In this document: piece after piece, positions 1 through 6,145 of the stretch | Layout of the letters: each line of letters starts with the position of its first letter | Position numbering within the stretch: position 1 is the first letter of the stretch | From: Candidatus Mesolinea sp. | GTDB taxonomy: Bacteria > Chloroflexota > Anaerolineae > Anaerolineales > Anaerolineaceae | Reading direction: 5' to 3' | DNA length: 7,653 bases | NCBI GenBank assembly: GCA_003499715.1 | Contig: DNSH01000135.1 | Location: 1-7,653 of the forward strand | Made by a program: the position numbers and the translations under genes | Notes under the pieces: generated by a model | What the model saw: only the letters and a program-made list of their open reading frames with translations | What the model was told of the DNA's origin: nothing | The model's database searches: none

Positions 1-659
1 GTGCCGCGGGAACGGCGCGCGATCTCCTGAATGCCGTCTTCTTCATAATCTAATGCCAAAAGCTCTGCTCCGCGGCGCAGAATCGCGACCAAAGCCTCTT
101 CGTCGTAATAATCCAGGCGGTAAACAGCTCCAAACCGGGCACGTAAAGGAGCCGTAAGCAATGCTAAGCGCGTCGTCGCCCCAACGACAGTAAAGCGCGG
201 CAGCTTAAGGCGTACAGACTTCGCTGCCGGTCCTTTGCCAATGATGATATCCAATGCAAAATCTTCCATCGCCGGGTAGAGAATCTCTTCGACGTTATGC
301 CCCAAGCGGTGGACTTCATCAATAAAAAGGATATCGCCCACATGCAGATTCGTGAGAATCGCCGCTAAATCTCCTGCGCGCTCGATGGCTGGACCAGAGG
401 TAACTTTGATGTTCACACCCATCTCAGTGGCTAATATATGCGAAAGCGTCGTCTTCCCCAACCCAGGCGGACCATAAAAAAGCACATGCTCAAGCGCTTC
501 TCCACGCTGCTTGGCGGCTTTAATTTGGATTTCCAAGTTATTCTTAACCTGGTCCTGACCAATCAGGTCCTTGAGAGATTTTGGGCGCAGCGCAATGTTC
601 GCCAAGTCTTCGGGCTGGCGTTGACCGCTGAGCATGCCATCGTCTTCTTTTGCAATCAT
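1..659 (-). CDS. ruvB: Holliday junction branch-migration ATPase RuvB (3' end cut by window edge)
   Basis: RuvB is the hexameric AAA+ motor that, with RuvA, drives branch migration of Holliday junctions in the cytoplasm. I translated the minus strand from ATG at 659 and obtained 219 residues before the window ends. Seen: a RuvB-type N-terminus ([14 protein letters not shown], about 26-39), Walker [10 protein letters not shown] (about 63-71), the [15 protein letters not shown] segment, Walker [21 protein letters not shown], sensor-1 [18 protein letters not shown] carrying the presumed arginine finger, and the start of the C-terminal domain (ARRSRG). Roughly two thirds of a usual 330-350 residue RuvB is present. 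The start is set by family alignment and by a -10 box only 7 nt upstream. No Shine-Dalgarno is visible, so the mRNA is probably leaderless. An internal ATG at codon 9 is the alternative. The gene is transcribed divergently from the GT2 gene. Confidence 0.97.
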   Translation of the reverse strand, partial: MIAKEDDGMLSGQRQPEDLANIALRPKSLKDLIGQDQVKNNLEIQIKAAKQRGEALEHVLFYGPPGLGKTTLSHILATEMGVNIKVTSGPAIERAGDLAAILTNLHVGDILFIDEVHRLGHNVEEILYPAMEDFALDIIIGKGPAAKSVRLKLPRFTVVGATTRLALLTAPLRARFGAVYRLDYYDEEALVAILRRGAELLALDYEEDGIQEIARRSRG

Positions 660-666
660 CGCTGTT

Positions 667-672
667 ATTATA
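667..672 (-). promoter_or_regulatory. -10 box of ruvB (TATAAT), leaderless arrangement
   Basis: On the minus strand the sequence reads AGG-TATAAT-AACAGCG-ATG. The perfect -10 hexamer ends 7 nt before the ruvB ATG, which puts the expected transcription start at G660 or A659, on or next to the start codon. No recognisable -35 hexamer sits 16-18 nt upstream. The TSS is inferred from standard sigma-70 geometry. Confidence 0.7.
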
Positions 673-795
673 CCTAAGAATGTCCCTCGCCTACCCCCTT
701 GCACCAGGCCTCAATATCAGCTTAGATCCGTTCTTCAATTCTGAATTTAGTCATAATCACTGCCCCCTTTCTGTTGGTTTTATTGTCCAACTTTT

Positions 796-812
796 GGGGT
801 GCACTGCACCCC
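796..812. repeat. Perfect 17-bp palindrome GGGGTGCA-C-TGCACCCC
   Basis: Two perfect 8-bp arms (796-803 and 805-812) flank a single C. Neither neighbouring gene is transcribed toward it and it has no U-tract on either strand, so it is not a terminator. It could be a dimeric-protein binding site or the end of a decayed repeat. It lies 124 bp upstream of the ruvB -10 and about 280 bp upstream of the GT2 -10. Confidence 0.7.
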
Positions 813-849
813 ACCCCTTTGATTCCCCTCCCCAGCGTCTTGTCTCTGA

Positions 850-961
850 TTTTGTCATTGCGAGCCCCGATTGGCGAGCCTCGCAGGGGCGAAGCAATCT
901 TCTGACAGGTTACAAAAGATTGCTTCGTCGGGCAAAGAACGCCCTTCTCGCAATGACAAAA
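850..961. repeat. MITE-like imperfect palindrome with 15-bp terminal inverted repeats
   Basis: The outer arms (850-864 and 947-961) are perfect 15-bp inverted copies built on TTGTCATTGCGAG. An inner pair (890-901 and 916-927, core GAAGCAATCTT) is a perfect 12-bp inverted repeat. Between outer and inner arms each side has its own hairpin: GCCCC (864-868) with GGGGC (886-890) enclosing GCGAG-C-CTCGC on the left, and GGGC-7 nt-GCCC (930-944) on the right. The whole can therefore fold as a four-way cloverleaf. The TCATTGCGAG...GAAGCAATC pattern resembles dispersed palindromic repeats I recall from many bacterial genomes. No transposase is present and no target-site duplication is obvious, so it would be a non-autonomous element. 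Confidence 0.8.
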
Positions 962-988
962 GGAGAATGACAGGCGTGATTCGGAGCT

Positions 989-1008
989 GGGAGAGGGCAG
1001 GGTGAGGG
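989..1008 (+). other. Canonical G-quadruplex motif
   Basis: Four GGG runs (989-991, 995-997, 1000-1002, 1006-1008) are separated by loops AGA, CA and TGA. This meets the strict G3N1-7 rule with very short loops, a class known to fold stably in vitro. The G-rich strand is the coding strand of the GT2 gene, about 80 bp upstream of its -10. The same G-rich tract also resembles low-complexity repeat ends seen in some genomes, so it may be an extension of the adjacent repeat. Confidence 0.65.
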
Positions 1009-1090
1009 TAGATTGAAATTCTTAACTTTGAATAATTTGGATGTAATCGATTAACCACTGTTTTTCAACGCCCTTATCCCTAAGTGTGGG

Positions 1091-1096
1091 TATAAT
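1091..1096 (+). promoter_or_regulatory. -10 box of the GT2 gene (TATAAT)
   Basis: A perfect TATAAT preceded by GGG lies 48 nt before the GT2 ATG, predicting a start near 1102-1103 and a leader of about 42 nt. No good -35 hexamer sits at 16-18 nt spacing. Confidence 0.6.
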
Positions 1097-1135
1097 TGGC
1101 GATGGTTGTTTGCCGAGCGCAGTTGCAAAGCTCTT

Positions 1136-1140
1136 GGAGG
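1136..1140 (+). promoter_or_regulatory. Ribosome binding site deciding the GT2 start
   Basis: GGAGG with a 4-nt spacer precedes ATG 1145. This selects that ATG over the in-frame TTG at 1106, which has no such site and lies 10 nt after the -10 box. Confidence 0.7.
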
Positions 1141-1144
1141 CTGG

Positions 1145-2110
1145 ATGAAACTCTCAATAGTGATCCCGGTATATAACGAAGAAGAAAACCTACCACTTCT
1201 CTGGCAGGAAATTCAAGCAGCAGTGATTCCACTCAATATCCCCTGGGATGTTACCTTTGTGGACGACGGCAGCAAAGACCGCAGTGCTGAGGTTCTGCGC
1301 GAATTGGCTACGCAAAACCCCGAACATGTGCAGGTCGTCCTCCTCAACCGCAACTATGGTCAGACCGCCGCTATCACTGCTGGCATTGACCATTCGGATG
1401 GAGATGTAATCATCTTGATGGATGCCGACTTGCAAAATGACCCAGCCGATATCCCCTTACTGCTGGAAGAACTTAACAAAGGCTATGATGTGGTCAGCGG
1501 CTGGCGAAAAGACCGCCAGGATAACAAGCTAACACGTACGCTCCCTTCCAAAGCTGCAAATTGGCTCATCTCCACAGTAACCGGCGTGCACTTGCACGAT
1601 TATGGCTGTACGCTCAAAGCTTACCGCCGAGAGATTTTCAACCAGATCCGTCTCTACGGTGAGATGCACCGCTTTATCCCCGTCTATGCTGCCGAAGCCG
1701 GCGCCAAAATCAGCGAAGTGGTTGTCCACCACCACCCACGCATCCATGGCAAAGCGAATTACGGTTTGGAGCGCACCTTCAAAGTCCTGCTGGACCTGAT
1801 GACTGTTAAGTTCTTGCTGAGTTATTCCAAGAAGCCAATTCACCTATTTGGCGGCGTGGGGCTGGGCTTGATGGTTGCAAGCTTCTTGGTTTTACTATGG
1901 TTAGCGATTCGGCGGGTGGCAGCGGGTATCCCTGTGTTGGGTTCGCCTTGGTTCCAAATCAGTGTGATGTCTTTCATCCTCGGCTTCATATCAATCTTGT
2001 TAGGGCTGATTGCTGAGCTGCTGATGCGTACCTACTATGAATCGCAAAATAAACGTACCTACGAAATCCGGGAAGTTATCAAAGCAAGTGGCGAAGGCTC
2101 GGAAGCCTAA
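1145..2110 (+). CDS. GT2 polyprenyl-phosphate glycosyltransferase (DPM1/ArnC/GtrB-like)
   Basis: A 321-residue membrane-anchored glycosyltransferase that should transfer a sugar from a nucleotide-sugar to a polyprenyl phosphate on the cytoplasmic face. Seen: IPVYNEEENL (7-16), VDDGSKD (39-45), DAD metal-binding motif in MDADLQNDP (92-100), SGWRKDRQD (118-126), DYGCTLKAYRRE (152-163), GEMHRFIP (172-179) and RIHGKANYG (199-207). Two C-terminal membrane helices follow (about 232-254 and 270-293), then a short cytoplasmic tail. This is the normal layout for the family. The start is fixed by GGAGG 4 nt upstream and by alignment to the MKLSIVIPVYNE-type N-terminus. It stands alone on its strand, ending 3 bp from the convergent GT-C-like gene. 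The sugar (glucose, mannose, aminoarabinose or other) cannot be read from sequence. Confidence 0.9.
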   Translation: MKLSIVIPVYNEEENLPLLWQEIQAAVIPLNIPWDVTFVDDGSKDRSAEVLRELATQNPEHVQVVLLNRNYGQTAAITAGIDHSDGDVIILMDADLQNDPADIPLLLEELNKGYDVVSGWRKDRQDNKLTRTLPSKAANWLISTVTGVHLHDYGCTLKAYRREIFNQIRLYGEMHRFIPVYAAEAGAKISEVVVHHHPRIHGKANYGLERTFKVLLDLMTVKFLLSYSKKPIHLFGGVGLGLMVASFLVLLWLAIRRVAAGIPVLGSPWFQISVMSFILGFISILLGLIAELLMRTYYESQNKRTYEIREVIKASGEGSEA

Positions 2111-2113
2111 AGC

Positions 2114-4057
2114 TCACGGGGCTAACTGCTGGATAGCCTGAATAAGCTCTGGCTGAGCTTTTGGAATAAGCAAGTTGACCCCGCCATTCTGCCAGTCTGC
2201 CGCCGGCTCATACTCTTCTAACATCGGTATCAAGACCTTAATCACCCAGGTGTCATTTTCATCCCCAAACGCATGGGTTTGCCCTTGCTTTCCGGTAAAG
2301 AGCGTATCGGTGATAATAGCTTTATAGGCGTGGCTCGAGATCTGCTGATAAAAGCCTTGCAGATAGGGCTTGTTATTGCCCATCGCCATTTCCATCAAAA
2401 AGACTTTTTCGTAATCTGGTTCCATCCGGACGCCTTCAATCTCTCCAAAGGTGACCAGCTGGCGGTCAGCGATAAACAACACCTCGCCAGTCTGGTCCTT
2501 GAGGAGATCCAGCACGGCTTGCATCTGCTGCACCTCAGGCATCTGTGCCTCTCGCGAAATAAAACCCCAATGCGCGCCTTGCATGACCACAAAGAACACG
2601 GGTACAACCATCGCTAATATCCAACCGAACGACTCGATTTTGAGAGGGCTAACCGCTGGCTGGGTTTGCTCAGGCATATACGCCCCAGTGATTAAGCTGC
2701 CTGCAATCAACGCCCAAAACACCAGGAATGCATCCAAGTTGTGCAAGTCTCCGCCACCCCCGATTTTCAAGCTAACCAGGATGCCTCCCCCTAAGAAGGC
2801 AAGTAAAATCGCAGCCAGCCCCAGCCAGCGCAGCCAATGCACTTGCGGTTTGCTTCTATTGTGCCAGGTTTCCCAAAGCAAAATAAAACCAGGCAAGCAA
2901 ACCAGCAAAATCGCGAAGATAATCCCTAACGAGAAAGTTGCATTAGGCCACAATCGGCTCCAGAGCAGCTCGGAGCTGAATGCCGAACCGAAAAGCGCTG
3001 GGTCATTGCCTGAGAGGCGAATATATACCTGCTGACTAAGCCAAGCCGTGCCCACGCCCGCAACAGCCCAAAGCACTGGAAAAGATACATATTTGAGCCA
3101 AGGCTTACCATCCAGAGGCTCATCCAAGATATAAAGTGCGGCCGCCAGCAAACCGGGGACAGGCATCCAGTTGACCCGGCTGATGCCCGCCCACACCGAA
3201 GCAAGCAGCACAAAAAGCAGCGTACGCCAGGGCTTGCCCTTCTGATAACCCATAAGCACCAAGATCACGCAAACCATCAAGTGAAAATAAACTGCACCTT
3301 GGAAGAAAAAGAGCGCGAGCGCAATAATCAAAAGCCAAAATGGCAGAGCTAACTTGCCCCGAAAGCGCTTAGCAAGCAGCACGGCGCCCCAAGCTGTCAT
3401 CCCAATCCACAGCAGCACCTGCCACAACCGATGGACTAAAATCGAGCGGATGCCCAGGAAGAAGGGCACCGCTTGCATGAGGTAGCGAGAAGGGTGCAGC
3501 ACGGGCAGCGGCAACTGTTCCCCGTAGATCGATTCTGAAAGGAAGAGCGAGGCATTATAGTAACGGCTACCTTCGGACCAGCCCAGCGAGAAAGGCGTAG
3601 CTTGGATCTGAGGGATAAACACGCCCAGCCGGTAAAGCGCACCAAAGCCTACCAAGATCATGGCAAAATTTAAATAGGGCGAGCGTTGTTGCTGCGTAAG
3701 GCTAAGCAGCGCTGCGCCTGCTGTTGCCAACGTACAGCTGAGCAGCAAGCGTCCGAGCGCCGAATCGATGAGCTGAAAGCTTTGCGTGAAGCACAACGCC
3801 AGCAGCACACCAACGAACACGCCAATACCCAACCACACCAGCCAGACAGGTACTCCTATTGGCTCATATTTTTCCATGCTCTGCCGAAAGCCAAATAGCC
3901 AAATGCCATAGACAAATAGAACAATGAGCAACACAGCCACAGCCATAAAAGAGCGCCCGCGAAATTGTATATTCTCTATGAGGTAGCCAGCAGAAAGAAC
4001 CCCCAACAAGACTACACTCGACTTTAAAAATGACTTTAATCCGGATTGGTTATTCAT
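2114..4057 (-). CDS. Polytopic GT-C-like membrane protein, probable lipid-linked-sugar glycosyltransferase, uncharacterised
   Basis: 647 residues with roughly 14 hydrophobic helices spread over residues 12-493 and a soluble C-terminal domain (about 500-647). It has no recognised name. Two polar stretches between helices stand out: SLGWSEGSRYY (157-167), with an acidic residue in an early external loop as GT-C enzymes have, and KIGGGGDLHNLDAF (431-444). The C-terminal part contains VLFIADRQLVTFGEI and PDYEKVFLMEMAM, which I associate with unnamed large membrane proteins of Chloroflexota. The family assignment (PMT/GT-C-like transferase using polyprenyl-phosphate sugar) is inferred from topology and neighbours, not from a strict motif; a polymerase or ligase is also possible. 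ATG 4057 overlaps the upstream stop as ATGA, implying translational coupling. The Shine-Dalgarno is weak (AAGG about 12 nt upstream). Confidence 0.8.
   Translation of the reverse strand: MNNQSGLKSFLKSSVVLLGVLSAGYLIENIQFRGRSFMAVAVLLIVLFVYGIWLFGFRQSMEKYEPIGVPVWLVWLGIGVFVGVLLALCFTQSFQLIDSALGRLLLSCTLATAGAALLSLTQQQRSPYLNFAMILVGFGALYRLGVFIPQIQATPFSLGWSEGSRYYNASLFLSESIYGEQLPLPVLHPSRYLMQAVPFFLGIRSILVHRLWQVLLWIGMTAWGAVLLAKRFRGKLALPFWLLIIALALFFFQGAVYFHLMVCVILVLMGYQKGKPWRTLLFVLLASVWAGISRVNWMPVPGLLAAALYILDEPLDGKPWLKYVSFPVLWAVAGVGTAWLSQQVYIRLSGNDPALFGSAFSSELLWSRLWPNATFSLGIIFAILLVCLPGFILLWETWHNRSKPQVHWLRWLGLAAILLAFLGGGILVSLKIGGGGDLHNLDAFLVFWALIAGSLITGAYMPEQTQPAVSPLKIESFGWILAMVVPVFFVVMQGAHWGFISREAQMPEVQQMQAVLDLLKDQTGEVLFIADRQLVTFGEIEGVRMEPDYEKVFLMEMAMGNNKPYLQGFYQQISSHAYKAIITDTLFTGKQGQTHAFGDENDTWVIKVLIPMLEEYEPAADWQNGGVNLLIPKAQPELIQAIQQLAP
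2144..2162 (+). terminator. Possible weak terminator for the GT2 transcript inside the convergent gene
   Basis: AAGCTC (2144-2149), loop TGGCT, GAGCTT (2155-2160) and a TTTT run (2159-2162) begin 34 nt after the GT2 stop codon. The stem is only 6 bp and the U-tract is short, so this is marginal. It lies within the last codons of the opposing gene because the intergenic gap is only 3 bp. Confidence 0.3.
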
Positions 4058-5028
4058 ATCGTTTTCACGCCTTGGTCAGAATCTACCTCAGCTTGCCCAA
4101 CCGTTTCCGATTGTTTTTTCTCGTCGCTTAAAATCCCCGAGAGGGTAAACGCCCCCGGCAGGCTACCAATCATCCAAACGACGCGCAGCAAAATGGCTAA
4201 GCTGATACTTGTGGAGGGCTGCAGCCCGCCTACCACCGAAAACAGATTCGTAATCGTGACTTCTTGCAGCCCTAAGCCATTAATCGAAATAGGAAGGAGC
4301 GTGATAAAGTATGTCAGGCTCCACAAGCCAGCTATCTGCCCGAAAGGCATGCTCTCACCCATGCCCTCAATCAATATTTGGACGATGAGAAAAGTTGCCA
4401 ACATATGAATAAAGGTAAAGCCAAGGGCACGCAGCAGAATCAGCGGGTTTTTAGCCCAATATTTAAAGTTGGAAAATACATTTTTAAAAGCCTGTTGGGT
4501 TTTGTTCCAAGCATTGGACACAAATGGCAATGCTGAAAATAATGGCACGCTGCTACGCGTCCCGTTCTGATTAAGATAAGCCACAAAACTAGGGATAGCA
4601 AAAGGCAGGGCTAAGAACATCCCCGCCATACCTACTAACCGGTCCGCTATCAGCGATGCTGCCGCCAAGGCAGGGTTGATCCCGATGCGCACCGCACCCG
4701 CCAAACGAACCACATCCCCACCGACGGTTGTCGGCAAAACGTTGGAGGCAAACAGCCCTGCAAAGGTCAGCCTTAGGCTATCTTGCCAGGGAACATGCAT
4801 GTCTTGCACTTGCAGGAGGCTATGCCAACGCCCAAAGGTCGCAAAGCGCGAAACAAACACAAGCACAAGCACAGCGGCTATCCGCCAACCTGAAATGCGC
4901 TGAATTGTCGCCCAGGTTTCCGCTGCACCAATTTGCGAGAAGAGGTAAACCAAGATAACGATGGCTATAATCGTCCCAGCCCAACGGATAATGACATTCC
5001 AACGGTTTTTTGGTTTGGTTTCTATCAC
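4054..5028 (-). CDS. LPG_synthase_TM / AglD-type (UPF0104) integral membrane protein
   Basis: A membrane protein of the lysylphosphatidylglycerol synthase TM-region family (PF03706). Members are often called flippase-like and accompany lipid-linked sugar enzymes; the exact activity is unproven. Counting from the upstream TTG at 5052, residues 103-117 carry the family signature SNVLPTTVGGDVVRL, 136-144 ADRLVGMAG, and 252-265 LLPISINGLGLQEV (the P-S-GxG-E motif). About 7-8 helices begin near residue 22, with no separate catalytic domain. Start: the longest frame begins at TTG 5052, but that T is the last base of the TATAAT promoter box, so a transcript from it would lack this codon. I therefore prefer GTG 5028 (about 17-nt leader, no Shine-Dalgarno). 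With GTG the protein is 324 residues, otherwise 332. First gene of a two-gene operon; its TGA overlaps the next ATG. Confidence 0.88.
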   Translation of the reverse strand: MIETKPKNRWNVIIRWAGTIIAIVILVYLFSQIGAAETWATIQRISGWRIAAVLVLVFVSRFATFGRWHSLLQVQDMHVPWQDSLRLTFAGLFASNVLPTTVGGDVVRLAGAVRIGINPALAAASLIADRLVGMAGMFLALPFAIPSFVAYLNQNGTRSSVPLFSALPFVSNAWNKTQQAFKNVFSNFKYWAKNPLILLRALGFTFIHMLATFLIVQILIEGMGESMPFGQIAGLWSLTYFITLLPISINGLGLQEVTITNLFSVVGGLQPSTSISLAILLRVVWMIGSLPGAFTLSGILSDEKKQSETVGQAEVDSDQGVKTI

Positions 5029-5051
5029 TTCTGGTACCCAATCTGAAGGCA

Positions 5052-5057
5052 ATTATA
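5052..5057 (-). promoter_or_regulatory. -10 box of the AglD-like/GT-C operon (TATAAT)
   Basis: Minus strand AAAG-TATAAT-TGCC, expected start near 5045. It overlaps a plus-strand -10-like TATACT, so the two divergent promoters may be mutually exclusive. The -35 region is weak. Confidence 0.55.
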
Positions 5058-5059
5058 CT
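5054..5059 (+). promoter_or_regulatory. Possible -10 box of the flavin reductase gene (TATACT)
   Basis: TATACT matches 5 of 6 consensus bases and shares four positions with the opposing TATAAT. It would give a leader of about 60 nt. TAAAAT at 5089-5094 is an alternative -10. Neither has a convincing -35. Confidence 0.35.
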
Positions 5060-5128
5060 TTAAGTGCCTCTCACAGAAGAACAGGCGTTAAAATGGGAGT
5101 GAAAAACTATATGAAAGGAAGCAATACC

Positions 5129-5662
5129 ATGAATTTGAAGCCCATCGATTTTTCCGAACTTGTGATTAACCCTCAAGACCTCATCGACCGCCAGGCGTTA
5201 GTGCTCACTAGTGGCGATTTTGCCACACATGCTTTCAATGCAATGACTATCAGCTGGGGGTTGATCGGAGTTTTATGGAACAGACCTTGCTTTATGGTTG
5301 CTGTCCGCCCTACGCGTTATACCTACACTTTTATGGAAAGCTCACCAGACTTTACAGTATGCGCTTTCCCATCTGCTTACGCTCGCGATGTCGCTTATCT
5401 CGGCAGTCACTCTGGCAGGGATGAAGACAAGATCGCCAAGACCCACCTCACCCCGATTGCTTCTACACAAGTCCACGCGCCCTGTTATGCCGAGGCAGAG
5501 CTGGTTCTCGAGTGCTGCAAGATATACTGGTCCGACCTAGACCCAAAGCACTTTTTAGATGCAAGCATTGAAAACAACTATCCGCGTAAAGACTATCATC
5601 GTTTATACCTTGGGGAAATTGTTGCGTTGCGCGCTGCCGAGCGTTTTATCCAAAACAAGTAA
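5129..5662 (+). CDS. Flavin reductase-like FMN-binding split-barrel protein (flavoredoxin type)
   Basis: A 177-residue cytoplasmic protein of the flavin_reductase domain family (PF01613; DIM6/NTAB, flavoredoxin-like). Members bind FMN and either reduce flavin with NAD(P)H or carry electrons. Seen: FNAMTISWG (36-44), RPCFMVAVRPTRYTYTF (52-68, the phosphate/flavin contact region of this subfamily) and LGSHSGRDEDK (91-101). Three cysteines (119, 129, 130) lie in the second half. Start: ATG 5129 has AAAGGAA 8 nt upstream. In-frame ATGs at 5111 and 5093 would add 6 or 12 residues unlike the family N-terminus. The frame is also open further upstream, but this runs antisense through the neighbouring gene. 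Physiological partner unknown. It stands alone between a divergent operon and the mutase operon, whose own promoter follows. Confidence 0.87.
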   Translation: MNLKPIDFSELVINPQDLIDRQALVLTSGDFATHAFNAMTISWGLIGVLWNRPCFMVAVRPTRYTYTFMESSPDFTVCAFPSAYARDVAYLGSHSGRDEDKIAKTHLTPIASTQVHAPCYAEAELVLECCKIYWSDLDPKHFLDASIENNYPRKDYHRLYLGEIVALRAAERFIQNK

Positions 5663-5703
5663 TCGCTCAGCGAATAAGCAACGCTTTTACGCTTCAATCA
5701 AGG

Positions 5704-5709
5704 TATAAT
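5704..5709 (+). promoter_or_regulatory. -10 box of the mutase-subunit/meaB operon (TATAAT)
   Basis: AAGG-TATAAT lies 25 nt before the ATG and predicts a start near 5716 with a leader of about 19 nt containing a strong Shine-Dalgarno. The -35 is weak. Confidence 0.65.
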
Positions 5710-5724
5710 CTCAAATAATCAACC

Positions 5725-5730
5725 GGAGGA
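5725..5730 (+). promoter_or_regulatory. Strong ribosome binding site (GGAGGA)
   Basis: GGAGGA begins 10 nt before ATG 5735, with a 4-nt gap, and fixes that start. It is the strongest Shine-Dalgarno in the window. Confidence 0.75.
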
Positions 5731-5734
5731 GAGA

Positions 5735-6145
5735 ATGCCAGAGAAAAAGATTCGCGTTTTGATTGCCAAGCCCGGTCTGGATGGACATGACCGCGGCGCC
5801 AAAGTGATTGCTCGCGCGCTGCGCGATGACGGCATGGAGGTGATTTACACCGGTCTGCGCCAAACCCCACAAATGATTGCCGAAGCCGCATTACAAGAAG
5901 ATGTTGACGTCGTCGGGCTATCAATCCTTTCCGGCGCCCACAACGTGTTGGTTCCGCAAGTTATCCAAAAACTGCGCGAGGTCGGCAAAGGCGATGTGTT
6001 TATTTTTGTTGGCGGCATCATCCCGCAAGCAGATATTCCCGGCCTGCTGCAAGCCGGCGTGAAAAAAGTCTACGGTCCCGGAACCGATACTCGGGAGGTT
6101 TGCCAGGATATCCGTGCTGCTATAGCTGAACGCCAACAGGCATGA
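5735..6145 (+). CDS. Stand-alone cobalamin-binding subunit of an acyl-CoA mutase (methylmalonyl-CoA mutase C-terminal domain type)
   Basis: 136 residues forming a complete B12-binding Rossmann-like domain. Seen: [11 protein letters not shown] with the cobalt-ligating His18 of the DxHxxG motif (D16-x-H18-x-x-G21), SILSGAH (63-69, the SxL motif) and FVGGIIP (91-97, the GG motif). These three motifs are those that bind the adenosylcobalamin nucleotide tail in methylmalonyl-CoA mutase and its relatives. In most bacteria this domain is fused to the catalytic barrel; here it is a separate small subunit, as in archaeal mutases and isobutyryl- or hydroxyisobutyryl-CoA mutases. The catalytic large subunit is not in the window, so the substrate is not decided. 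The stop codon overlaps meaB as ATGA, which supports a mutase role over corrinoid methyltransferase. Confidence 0.93.
   Translation: MPEKKIRVLIAKPGLDGHDRGAKVIARALRDDGMEVIYTGLRQTPQMIAEAALQEDVDVVGLSILSGAHNVLVPQVIQKLREVGKGDVFIFVGGIIPQADIPGLLQAGVKKVYGPGTDTREVCQDIRAAIAERQQA

Larger units (their letters stand above)
673..1090. other. Divergent intergenic region without a credible gene, rich in structured DNA
   Basis: About 420 bp lie between the ruvB and GT2 promoters. Short open frames cross it on both strands, but none resembles a known protein. One starts inside ruvB and runs through the repeat, and another lies largely within the repeat and the G-rich tract. I find no tRNA or other RNA gene. 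The region holds a perfect palindrome (796-812), a MITE-like repeat (850-961), a G-quadruplex motif (989-1008) and a 10-bp palindrome TAATCGATTA (1044-1053). The stretch 690-790 shows nothing I can name. Confidence 0.75.

Noticed and set aside
650..970. 106-codon plus-strand frame in the ruvB-GT2 gap
   Set aside because: It starts antisense to ruvB, runs through the palindromic repeat, lacks a ribosome binding site and matches no family.
855..1058. 67-codon minus-strand frame over the repeat
   Set aside because: Most of it is translated inverted repeat and G-rich tract, so it is a by-product of the repeat.
1106..1144. N-terminal extension of the GT2 gene from TTG 1106
   Set aside because: No ribosome binding site and too close to the -10 box. 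ATG 1145 has GGAGG and fits the family start.
2451..3035. 194-codon plus-strand frame
   Set aside because: Antisense shadow of the GT-C-like gene, low-complexity composition, no start signal or family resemblance.
4961..5128. N-terminal extension of the flavin reductase gene
   Set aside because: The open frame runs antisense through the AglD-like gene and its promoter. ATG 5129 has a good ribosome binding site and fits the family length.
5629..5648. Terminator-like CGCT...AGCG-TTTT at the end of the flavin reductase gene
   Set aside because: Only a 4-bp stem and inside the coding sequence before the stop codon.
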